Made by a program: the position numbers and the translations under genes. Under the pieces are notes generated by a model, which was not told the origin of the DNA, did not search any database, and worked only from the letters and a program-made list of their open reading frames with translations. From assembly GCA_002309295.1 (NCBI GenBank), contig DBXF01000043.1:1-21373 (forward strand): a DNA stretch of 21,373 nt. The letters are read 5' to 3'. The stretch is from Bacteroidales bacterium UBA1219. Its GTDB lineage: Bacteria; Bacteroidota; Bacteroidia; Bacteroidales; P3. Below are positions 1 to 5,609 of this stretch, piece after piece. The number at the start of each line of letters is the position of its first letter. Positions within the stretch are counted from its first letter, which is position 1.

Positions 1-896
1 CAGCCGTCCCAGTCGTCTTCGGCCATACCGTCCTCGATGGAGATGATGGGGTATTTGTTCACCCAGTCTTTCCAGAAATCCACCATCTGTGCGGGAGTGA
101 GTTTCTCTTTGGTGGACCATTTAAGCTCGTACATGTTTTCTTTGGGCAGATAATACTCCGACGAAGCGGGGTCGAGGCCGATATAAACATCTTCGCCCGG
201 ACGGTAGCCGGCTTTTTCGATGGCCTGCAGTATCACTTCGATAGCCTCCTCGTTGGAGCCGAGGTTGGGAGCGAAACCGCCTTCGTCGCCCACGTTGGTG
301 GACATGCCTTTATCTTTCAGCACTTTGCGGAGGTTGTGGAACACTTCGGCACCCATACGCAGAGCTTCGGAGAATGTGGGAGCGCCCACAGGCATTATCA
401 TAAACTCCTGAAAATCAACGGGGTTGTCGGCGTGGGCACCGCCGTTGAGTATATTCATCATAGGAATAGGCAGGGTGTTGCCGGCAGTGCCGCCGAGGTA
501 GCGGTACAGCTCCTGGCCGGTCTCCATAGTGGCGGCCTTGGCGCAGGCAAGCGATACGCCCAGTATGGCGTTGGCACCCAGTTTCTCTTTGTTTTTGGTA
601 CCATCGAGCTCGATCATGCGGTTGTCGATAGCGCGCTGGTCTTGCACGTACATACCTCTAAGTTCCTCATTAAGCACGTTATTTACGTTCTGCACAGCGT
701 TCAAAACGCCTTTACCCATAAACACTTTTTCGTCGTTGTCGCGAAGTTCGCAGGCTTCGTGTTCGCCGGTGGATGCGCCCGAAGGCACGGCGGCACGGCC
801 AAAAGCTCCTTGGTCGGTGTAAACTTCTACTTCTACAGTTGGATTGCCTCTCGAATCCAGGATCTGACGTCCTTTAATTCCAATAATTTGTGACAT
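1..896 (-). CDS. eno: Enolase, N-terminal 298 residues (cut by window start)
   Basis: Enolase interconverts 2-phosphoglycerate and phosphoenolpyruvate in glycolysis, in the cytoplasm. The reading frame starts MSQIIGIKGRQILDSRGNPT and runs off the window in phase. Visible family landmarks are the mobile loop SGASTG (about 39-44), FQEFMIMP with the active-site Glu (about 164), GDEGGFAP with the acid/base Glu (about 205), and two Mg ligands, Asp in GLDPASSE (about 242) and Glu in SIEDG (about 288). The third metal ligand, the catalytic Lys and the rest of the barrel lie outside; the family is about 430 residues. The start follows an A-rich stretch with no Shine-Dalgarno. A promoter-like repeat at 1007-1037 sits about 100 nt upstream, so eno is probably transcribed on its own. 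Confidence 0.97.
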   Translation of the reverse strand, partial: MSQIIGIKGRQILDSRGNPTVEVEVYTDQGAFGRAAVPSGASTGEHEACELRDNDEKVFMGKGVLNAVQNVNNVLNEELRGMYVQDQRAIDNRMIELDGTKNKEKLGANAILGVSLACAKAATMETGQELYRYLGGTAGNTLPIPMMNILNGGAHADNPVDFQEFMIMPVGAPTFSEALRMGAEVFHNLRKVLKDKGMSTNVGDEGGFAPNLGSNEEAIEVILQAIEKAGYRPGEDVYIGLDPASSEYYLPKENMYELKWSTKEKLTPAQMVDFWKDWVNKYPIISIEDGMAEDDWDG

Positions 897-1003
897 TTTA
901 GTTTGTTTTTTAAGATTATTAAATATATGTTGAATTAAATTAGTTTCTGTATTTCAACTTATTACACTCCAAAATGACTGTTTGTGCTCTTTTTGGAAAT
1001 AAC

Positions 1004-1044
1004 CTGCAAAAATACACTTTTTTTGGCACTTTTGCAAGCGAAAA
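1004..1044 (-). repeat. 41-bp promoter-bearing direct repeat, copy A
   Basis: This 41-bp sequence is identical to the copy at 2139-2179 and differs at one base from the copy at 3183-3223. It begins (plus strand) CTGCAAAAATACAC and ends TTGCAAGCGAAAA. It lies directly downstream of the stop codon of the RHS remnant at 1058-1309 and upstream of eno. A 7-bp inverted repeat (TGCAAAA / TTTTGCA) spans it. Confidence 0.9.
1007..1037 (-). promoter_or_regulatory. Predicted Bacteroidetes-type promoter for eno (repeat copy A)
   Basis: On the minus strand this reads TTG-N20-TATTTTTG, matching the Bacteroides primary sigma factor consensus (-33 TTTG, -7 TAnnTTTG); here the -33 box is CTTG. The -7 box is 1007-1014 and the -33 box 1035-1037. 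Transcription should start near 1000, giving an eno leader of about 100 nt. The same element precedes two other genes in the window, which supports a promoter role. Confidence 0.7.
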
Positions 1045-1057
1045 ATCCAAAAAATAA

Positions 1058-1309
1058 TCAAAGGTAGGTTGTGGCGTTGTTCGCCACACTGTAAACAGTC
1101 TGCTGTGCAAGGTTGCCGTTATTGTCCCAACGCAGGTTGTAAAGCTCGTTGGTAAGACCGTTGTAAATACGCCTTACAGCGTGTTGTTTGCTGTTTGGCG
1201 AGTAGGCATAGGTGTTTGCAGTTGCGGTGTCGCCCTGCTCCTTGCGGCACACGCGGCCAGCGGGAGTGGGTGTAGTGTTTGTTCTATGGCTTAACTCTCT
1301 ATACATCAT
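1058..1309 (-). pseudogene. RHS/YD-repeat protein remnant (copy A)
   Basis: An 83-residue open frame resembles the interior of an RHS core: NTYAYSPNSKQH, then RRIYNGLTNELYNLRWDNNG followed by NLAQQTVYS, with the tyrosine/tryptophan-Asp-x-x-Gly-Asn pattern of YD repeats. RHS proteins are normally well over 1000 residues, so this is a fragment. In-frame codons upstream of the ATG reach a stop at 1334-1336 (minus TAA), so it is not the open end of a longer gene. It ends ANNATTYL and TGA, exactly like the shorter remnant at 2190-2291. It could be translated as a small protein, but nothing suggests a function. The assignment to RHS rests on motif recognition only. Confidence 0.6.
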
Positions 1310-1349
1310 ATTAATAACGGCAGTGGGAGTTGTTTATTGCTTTGTGGGG
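1305..1349 (-). repeat. Diverged spacer repeat, copy A
   Basis: This stretch aligns with 2328-2371: both read (plus strand) ATCAT, then a near-copy of TTAATA, a GC-rich core, TTTATT and finally GGGG. Both lie between a lipoprotein gene and an RHS remnant, and in both a minus-strand ATG sits at the same place in the alignment. Identity is moderate, much lower than in the 41-bp repeat. It shows that the two accessory units share ancestry even where their cargo genes differ. Confidence 0.55.
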
Positions 1350-1407
1350 CATAAATCTGGCACGGCAAGGAGATCGCAACAAAGAAATAATCAAGAACCA
1401 AAAAAAA

Positions 1408-1971
1408 TCATTTCCTGCATCGTAATAGAACTCCGTCATTTGAAAATTCCATTACGATATATTGTACACCACTTACCCTTGATGCAAAATATGATATAAT
1501 TCGTAATACAACATATTGTGATCCTTTATAAGGAACAACTTTTGATACTTCAAGATCACACTCTCTTCCACATAAATTACTATCTATAAACTCACTGCAA
1601 TCGCTCGAATAGATTCTTTGATAAATACAATCGCAAAAATCGGAAATCTTAAATGCGGAAGAAACATGAATCTCCTTGTTATTGATTCTTATATCCTCCT
1701 TTGTGAACTCGTTCAATATAAACTCTAGAAAAGCTGTGTCGGGCGCAAAGTCGGATTTAATAAAAAGGGAATCTTCAGGCCCACTCAATTTGAGGACAAA
1801 CAATGGTTCCCGCCTCCCAAATCCATCATATGGATATGCCTCTATTACCAATTCTTCTTTGTTCTGGCAAAAAAACTTCAATGCCTTTAACCTATAACTA
1901 TCATTTGTTTGCGAAAATAATGAATTGCACCCCGCAATTAATATTACTATTAATAAAATCTTTTTTTTCAT
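1408..1971 (-). CDS. Hypothetical exported protein, probable lipoprotein (187 aa)
   Basis: I do not recognise a family. The N-terminus is a signal sequence: MKKK, a hydrophobic run, then a plausible lipobox IAGC with the lipidated Cys at 15. A type I cut after LFS, before Gln21, is an alternative. The mature part has seven more cysteines (35, 113, 115, 125, 134, 138, 185), including a CDC pair and CGREC, suggesting disulfides in a periplasmic or surface domain. The gene is visibly more AT-rich than the ribosomal genes. It lies between the promoter repeat at 2142-2172 and the RHS remnant at 1058-1309. By position it could be a leftover immunity or accessory protein of an RHS locus, but that is a guess. 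Confidence 0.75.
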   Translation of the reverse strand: MKKKILLIVILIAGCNSLFSQTNDSYRLKALKFFCQNKEELVIEAYPYDGFGRREPLFVLKLSGPEDSLFIKSDFAPDTAFLEFILNEFTKEDIRINNKEIHVSSAFKISDFCDCIYQRIYSSDCSEFIDSNLCGRECDLEVSKVVPYKGSQYVVLRIISYFASRVSGVQYIVMEFSNDGVLLRCRK

Positions 1972-2000
1972 CGTATAAATTTTTTTGTATCTGTTTCCAG

Positions 2001-2059
2001 TTGCGGCGGATTTGGTATTCTCCGCTTCGCTATCGAAACTGCCACTGGCAGTTTCTTCA
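2001..2059. repeat. 59-bp palindromic repeat, copy 1
   Basis: This matches 3250-3308 over 59 bp with one mismatch. It contains a perfect hairpin, AAACTGCCACTGGCAGTTT (8-bp arms, 3-nt loop, 2036-2054), and a GCGGA / TCCGC pair. In this copy the ends TTGCGGCG (2001-2008) and CGCCGCAA (2062-2069) also pair, closing a larger structure. It lies in the predicted leader of the lipoprotein gene at 1408-1971. Confidence 0.85.
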
Positions 2060-2063
2060 TACG

Positions 2064-2123
2064 CCGCAATTGAGTTTTTGGATTTGTAATCCCACTTTCG
2101 TTATCTGTTCGGAAGCTTTCATC
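2064..2123 (-). repeat. 60-bp leader repeat, copy 1
   Basis: This is nearly identical to 3108-3167, with about three mismatches. On the minus strand it directly follows the promoter repeat, so it would form the first part of the mRNA leader. It contains the small palindrome GGATTACAAATCC (5-bp arms). It is absent downstream of promoter copy A, before eno. Confidence 0.85.
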
Positions 2124-2138
2124 GGTCATTTTTTTTCA

Positions 2139-2179
2139 CTGCAAAAATACACTTTTTTTGGCACTTTTGCAAGCGAAAA
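2139..2179 (-). repeat. 41-bp promoter-bearing direct repeat, copy B
   Basis: It is identical to copy A at 1004-1044 over all 41 bases. It sits about 10 nt beyond the stop codon of the RHS remnant at 2190-2291 and continues on its other side into the 60-bp leader repeat. Confidence 0.9.
2142..2172 (-). promoter_or_regulatory. Predicted promoter for the lipoprotein gene at 1408-1971 (copy B)
   Basis: Minus-strand TTG (2170-2172), 20-nt spacer and TATTTTTG (2142-2149) fit the Bacteroidetes primary promoter. Transcription would start near 2135 and give a leader of about 165 nt carrying the 60-bp and 59-bp repeats before the ATG at 1971. Confidence 0.65.
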
Positions 2180-2189
2180 GCAAAAAAAA

Positions 2190-2291
2190 TCAAAGGTAGG
2201 TGGTGGCGTTGTTCGCCACACTGTAAACCGTCTGCTGCGCAAGGTTGCCATGGGTGCTATGGGGGTTATATGTTGTATCTGTGTGTGGCAT
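2190..2291 (-). pseudogene. RHS remnant with internal deletion (copy B)
   Basis: A 33-residue frame reads MPHTDTTYNPHSTH, then GNLAQQTVYS and VANNATTYL, then TGA. The last 19 residues and the stop are the same as in the remnant at 1058-1309. Compared with that copy, TYNPHSTH lines up with the YSPNSKQH region, and about 21 residues between it and GNLAQQ are missing, so this looks like an in-frame deletion derivative. The shared 57 nt differ at three bases, all silent third positions. It is too short to be a functional RHS protein. Confidence 0.55.
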
Positions 2292-2327
2292 TTAAAGCTT
2301 GAATGTGGCGTTTCTTTTCTTTCTTTA

Positions 2328-2371
2328 TCATTTTAATATCGACTGCGGGGTGGGTTTATTTTTTTGGGGAG
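2328..2371 (-). repeat. Diverged spacer repeat, copy B
   Basis: Partner of 1305-1349. It lies in the 108-nt stretch between the lipoprotein gene at 2400-2993 and the RHS remnant. On the minus strand its ATG opens only a 21-codon frame (MIKKEKKRHIQ...), so no gene is called. Confidence 0.5.
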
Positions 2372-2399
2372 CGGAAAATGGGTGCAACGGGAAAGGACT

Positions 2400-2993
2400 T
2401 CACTGCGTTAATCGTATTTTATATTGATACTCTGTTTTTGCTATTCCCGGCTCTCTATAATTATAAGATGAATATAAGTCTTCAAGATTGTTTAAAGATA
2501 ATTTTTCATGATCATATCGACAGGAGTATAAGTAGAATACTCCTTGCTTCATATAAGGATAAGCCATTTCATATATGGTATCTAAACTATGTTTGACGAT
2601 GATGTCTTGTACATCATCCAAATGGTAATAAATGAATACTGTGTCCCATTCGTTTCCTTTATAGCAAAACATATTTATATTCGTCCGTCCTGGAGCCTTT
2701 TGTAGGAAAAGAATTCGATCATTAGATATTTTCCAATCTGCATATCCCATTATTTCTATCAATATCGAATCATATTTATTCTGATTCGGAAAATCTTTGT
2801 GGCAAGGCAATTTGTATTGCACAACATTATGGTTATCTACACATGATATATATCCACAAAAACCAAAATCTTCGTCATATATTATAGAATCTGGATAGTC
2901 TTGATTATTATCGTTTTGGTGCGAACTGCATCCCAATTGGGTAAAAAGAAGTAAAACAACAATATAATAATTAAATCTTTTGATTAATAACAT
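2400..2993 (-). CDS. Hypothetical exported protein, probable lipoprotein (197 aa)
   Basis: I do not recognise a family. The N-terminus has a short basic segment (KRFNYY), a hydrophobic core and TQLGCSS, a lipobox-like site with Cys22, followed by a polar Asn/Asp-rich linker typical of Bacteroidetes lipoproteins. The -3 position (Gln19) is not the usual aliphatic residue, so lipidation is likely but not certain. The mature part has cysteines at 46, 51, 64, 110 and 158 and many Tyr and Asp residues. It shows no evident similarity to the other lipoprotein at 1408-1971, although both occupy the same place in a repeated unit. Base composition is AT-rich relative to the ribosomal genes. Confidence 0.72.
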   Translation of the reverse strand: MLLIKRFNYYIVVLLLFTQLGCSSHQNDNNQDYPDSIIYDEDFGFCGYISCVDNHNVVQYKLPCHKDFPNQNKYDSILIEIMGYADWKISNDRILFLQKAPGRTNINMFCYKGNEWDTVFIYYHLDDVQDIIVKHSLDTIYEMAYPYMKQGVFYLYSCRYDHEKLSLNNLEDLYSSYNYREPGIAKTEYQYKIRLTQ

Positions 2994-3086
2994 GATAAAA
3001 TGGTTTTAACGTTGAAATATTTTTAATAAACTTTGTTCAGGTGTGTATTTTCCGGGTTTATCCTTGTAGTTGGAATATGTATCCAG

Positions 3087-3113
3087 TTGCGGCGGATTTG
3101 CAATCCACCGCAA
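3087..3113. repeat. Hairpin of the GGATT-GCA-AATCC type
   Basis: TTGCGGCGGATT and AATCCACCGCAA form 12-bp arms with one mismatch around a TGC loop. It occupies the place of the 59-bp repeat in the neighbouring unit (2001-2069), sharing the outer TTGCGGCG/CCGCAA ends but lacking the interior. It falls in the predicted leader of the lipoprotein gene at 2400-2993. Confidence 0.7.
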
Positions 3114-3167
3114 TTGAGTTTTTGGATTTGTAATCCCGCTTTCGTTATCTGTTCGGGAACTTTCATC
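3108..3167 (-). repeat. 60-bp leader repeat, copy 2
   Basis: Partner of 2064-2123. It again lies between a promoter repeat and a lipoprotein gene and contains the palindrome GGATTACAAATCC. Together with the adjoining 41-bp element it makes a direct repeat of about 115 bp shared by the two lipoprotein units. Confidence 0.85.
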
Positions 3168-3182
3168 TATCTTTTTTTCTCA

Positions 3183-3223
3183 CTGCAAAAATACACTTTT
3201 TTGGGCACTTTTGCAAGCGAAAA
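3183..3223 (-). repeat. 41-bp promoter-bearing direct repeat, copy C
   Basis: It differs from copies A and B at one base (T to G in the T-run of the spacer). Unlike them it has no RHS tail on its upstream side. The shared sequence stops at AATCAAA, which in the other copies covers the RHS stop codon, and then switches to a palindromic repeat. Confidence 0.88.
3186..3216 (-). promoter_or_regulatory. Predicted promoter for the lipoprotein gene at 2400-2993 (copy C)
   Basis: Minus-strand TTG (3214-3216), 20-nt spacer and TATTTTTG (3186-3193). Transcription would begin near 3180 and give a leader of about 185 nt. The rplQ terminator lies upstream, so this would be an independent transcription unit. 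Confidence 0.65.
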
Positions 3224-3249
3224 AACAAAAAAACAATCAAATCCGCCAA

Positions 3250-3308
3250 TTGCGGCGGATTTGGTATTCTCCGCTTCGCTATCAAAACTGCCACTGGCAG
3301 TTTCTTCA
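3250..3308. repeat. 59-bp palindromic repeat, copy 2
   Basis: Partner of 2001-2059 with one mismatch, including the perfect hairpin AAACTGCCACTGGCAGTTT at 3285-3303. At its left edge ATCCGCC / GGCGGAT (3241-3260) forms a further 7-bp hairpin. It lies between the rplQ terminator and promoter copy C. Together these repeats account for most of the 393-nt gap between the genes at 2993 and 3387. Confidence 0.85.
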
Positions 3309-3334
3309 CTCGCTGGAATGCCGTTAGTGGTCAC

Positions 3335-3364
3335 AAAAAAAGAGCATCCAAATTGGATGCTCTT
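3335..3364 (-). terminator. Rho-independent terminator after rplQ
   Basis: On the minus strand an 11-bp perfect stem (AAGAGCATCCA / TGGATGCTCTT) with a 3-nt loop is followed by a run of Ts. It starts about 20 nt past the rplQ stop codon and would end the long ribosomal transcript. Confidence 0.88.
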
Positions 3365-3386
3365 AATATTGCCATGAAAAAAGCAA

Positions 3387-3896
3387 TTATTCAGCTTTGG
3401 GTTCTTCTGCCGGTTTTTCTTCAACCTTTTCCTCGGCTTTGGCTTCGGCTTTAGGTTCTGATTCAGCGGTAGCCTTTTTGGCTCTGCTGCGGCGTGTCGA
3501 TTTAGCTTTTGCAGGTTTGTTTTCCTTAAGCATGTTCTCGTTGTAGTCAACGAGTTCTATTATTGCCATTTCGGAGTTGTCGCCTTTGCGGATGCCAGTT
3601 TTCAGAATGCGGGTGTAGCCGCCGGGGCGGTTGGCCACTTTCTGCGAAATTTCTCTGAACAGTTCCGTAACGGCTTCTTTGTCTTGCAAATAGCTGAACA
3701 CTATACGACGCGAGTGTGTTGAGTCCTCTTTCGAACGGTTTATCAGGGGCTCAACGTAACCTCTCAGCACCTTGGCTTTGGCCAAAGTGGTTTCAATTCT
3801 CTTGTGCTTTATCAGAGACGAAGCCATATTTGACAGCATGGCAGCTCTGTGTGCGTGAGTTCTTGACAATTTATTTTGTTTACAACCGTGTCTCAT
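3387..3896 (-). CDS. rplQ: 50S ribosomal protein L17
   Basis: L17 binds 23S rRNA near the exit-tunnel side of the large subunit. The core runs from MRHGCKQNKLSRTHAHR to about residue 120 (ELVDYNE) and contains the family segments MLSNMASSLIKH and NRPGGYTRILK. Beyond it is a low-complexity tail of about 49 residues, first Lys/Arg/Ser-rich, then repeated Glu/Ala/Pro/Lys (PKAEAKAEEKVEEKPAEEPK). Many bacterial L17 proteins end near 120-130, so the tail is an extension; such tails are common in Bacteroidetes. It is the last gene of the cluster, 4 nt after rpoA, and is followed by a terminator. Confidence 0.97.
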   Translation of the reverse strand: MRHGCKQNKLSRTHAHRAAMLSNMASSLIKHKRIETTLAKAKVLRGYVEPLINRSKEDSTHSRRIVFSYLQDKEAVTELFREISQKVANRPGGYTRILKTGIRKGDNSEMAIIELVDYNENMLKENKPAKAKSTRRSRAKKATAESEPKAEAKAEEKVEEKPAEEPKAE

Positions 3897-3900
3897 CGTT

Positions 3901-4893
3901 TTATTCTTTATCTAGTTTATACTTTGATATATTCATTCCGAAATCCAGGTTCTTCGACTGAACCAACTGTTCGAGTTCGTTGAGGGACTTTTTACCGAAG
4001 TTTCTGAATTTCAAAAGGTCGGCTTTATTGAAAGCCACAAGTTCGCCCAGTGTATCCACTTCTGCTGCCTTGAGGCAGTTCAACGCTCTCACCGAGAGGT
4101 CCATATCCACGAGCTTGGTCTTAAGCAACTGACGGATATGCAGTGTGTTTTCGTCGAATTCCTCGCTGGTCTGATGTGTCTCCACTTCGAGCGATATACG
4201 TTCGTCGGAGAACAGCATAAAATGCTGGATGAGTATCTTTGCTGCCTCTTTCAACGCTTCCTTGGGGTGAATAGAGCCATCTGTCTGGATATCAATAACC
4301 AGTTTCTCATAATCTGTTTTCTGTTCAACACGGTAGTTGTCCCACGAGTACTGAACATTCTTTATCGGAGTATGAATTGAATCTATGGCTATTACTCCTA
4401 TAGGATCGGTGCTTTTCTTGTTTTCTTCCGAAGGCACATATCCCCTACCCTTCTCTATGCAGAGATCCATGTTGATGGCTACGGTAGGTTCCATGTGGCA
4501 TATCTCCAACTCGGGGTTGAGGACTTGGAAGCCGTTCAAAAATTCGTTCAGGTCGCCGGCTGTGAAAACAGTCTTGCCGGTAATTTTCACGTTGGGTCTT
4601 TCGCTTTCCTGATCCTCAATCTGGCGTTTGAAACGTATCTGTTTGAGTTTCAAGATAATGTCGGTCATATCCTCAACAACGCCGGGGATAGTGTCGAACT
4701 CATGCTTAACGCCGTCGATACGTACCGAGGTGATAGCGAAACCTTCCAACGAGTTGATAAGAATGCGGCGCAGCGCGTTGCCTATCGTGATACCGTAGCC
4801 GGGTTCCAGTGGACGAAATTCGAATACTCCATGAAAATCATCCGATTCTAACATGATAACCTTGTCAGGTTTCTGAAATGCTAATATTGCCAT
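3901..4893 (-). CDS. rpoA: RNA polymerase subunit alpha
   Basis: Alpha dimerises to scaffold RNA polymerase assembly and its C-terminal domain contacts DNA and activators. The N-terminal domain (about 1-235) shows GYGITIGNALRRILINSLEG (32-51). A short linker leads to the C-terminal domain (about 250-320) with DLSVRALNCLKAAEVDTLGE; Arg269 matches the DNA-contacting Arg265 of E. coli, and FRNFGKKSLNEL is the helix-hairpin-helix segment. The length of 330 is normal. It lies between rpsD and rplQ, the usual alpha-operon place. The 64-nt gap after rpsD is longer than most gaps here but shows no clear promoter. Confidence 0.98.
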   Translation of the reverse strand: MAILAFQKPDKVIMLESDDFHGVFEFRPLEPGYGITIGNALRRILINSLEGFAITSVRIDGVKHEFDTIPGVVEDMTDIILKLKQIRFKRQIEDQESERPNVKITGKTVFTAGDLNEFLNGFQVLNPELEICHMEPTVAINMDLCIEKGRGYVPSEENKKSTDPIGVIAIDSIHTPIKNVQYSWDNYRVEQKTDYEKLVIDIQTDGSIHPKEALKEAAKILIQHFMLFSDERISLEVETHQTSEEFDENTLHIRQLLKTKLVDMDLSVRALNCLKAAEVDTLGELVAFNKADLLKFRNFGKKSLNELEQLVQSKNLDFGMNISKYKLDKE

Positions 4894-4957
4894 TTATTTC
4901 CTTTCGCTTTACTTCTTTTATAACTAGGTTTCTATTGAGATTCAGACTGTCCCGTTA

Positions 4958-5563
4958 TTATTTGGAGTACAACTCAACTATAAGCTGCTCTTTGATAGTT
5001 TCGGGTATGTCAGCACGTTCGGGGTAGTTGAGGAACTTGCCCGACATTGTGTTTGCGTCCCATTCCAACCAGCTATAGCGATTGGCGTTGCCGGCGAGCG
5101 AGTCGGTTATTATCTCAAGAGATTTGGAGCGTTCGCGAACCGAAACCACGTCGCCTTCTTTAAGCGAATACGAAGGGATGTTCACTACTTTTCCGTTTAC
5201 GGCAATGTGAGTGTGCGAAACAAGCTGGCGAGCCTGTGCGCGGGTTCTGGCTATGCCCAGACGGTAAACCACGTTGTCCAGACGGGCTTCGATGAGCTGC
5301 AACAGCACTTCACCGGTGATACCGCCACGGCGCGAAGCTTCCTCAAACAGGTTGCGGAACTGTTTCTCCAATATGCCGTAGGTATATTTGGCTTTCTGTT
5401 TCTCCTTCAGCTGAGTGCCATATTCCGACACTTTGCCGCGACGACGGCTCTGGCCGTGCATTCCCGGAGGATATTTTTTCTTGTCATAAGATTTGTCGGC
5501 GCCATAAATCGGCTCGCCGAATTTTCTTGCTATTTTTGTTTTTGGTCCAGTATATCTTGCCAT
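4958..5563 (-). CDS. rpsD: 30S ribosomal protein S4
   Basis: S4 is a primary 16S rRNA binder that nucleates assembly of the small-subunit body and helps guard decoding accuracy. The sequence begins MARYTGPKTKIARKFGEPIY and holds the S4 RNA-binding domain from about 92 (ARLDNVVYRLGIARTRAQAR) to the VSHTHIAVNGKVV segment. There are no cysteines, so this is the zinc-free form. The length of 201 is usual. In some bacteria S4 represses its own operon; no matching leader pseudoknot was identified here. Confidence 0.98.
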   Translation of the reverse strand: MARYTGPKTKIARKFGEPIYGADKSYDKKKYPPGMHGQSRRRGKVSEYGTQLKEKQKAKYTYGILEKQFRNLFEEASRRGGITGEVLLQLIEARLDNVVYRLGIARTRAQARQLVSHTHIAVNGKVVNIPSYSLKEGDVVSVRERSKSLEIITDSLAGNANRYSWLEWDANTMSGKFLNYPERADIPETIKEQLIVELYSK

Positions 5564-5609
5564 TTTTCCTATAAAATATAAGTTTATACTCTATTTTCTA
5601 CTCTGTCCC

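Noticed and set aside
336..893. 185-residue plus-strand frame opposite eno
   Set aside because: Antisense shadow of a confidently identified enolase; no start signal or recognisable protein.
1004..1044. The 41-bp repeat as a terminator for the RHS remnant
   Set aside because: The inverted repeat is only 7 bp with a long loop and no suitable T-run after it, whereas the promoter match is complete in all three copies.
1803..2596. Plus-strand frames of 177 and 97 residues in the accessory segment
   Set aside because: They run through the repeats and antisense to the lipoprotein genes, and their composition is not protein-like. The signal peptides and promoters support the minus-strand genes.
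1004..3223. The three 41-bp repeats as a CRISPR array
   Set aside because: Copies are more than 1 kb apart with genes between them; there are no uniform spacers.
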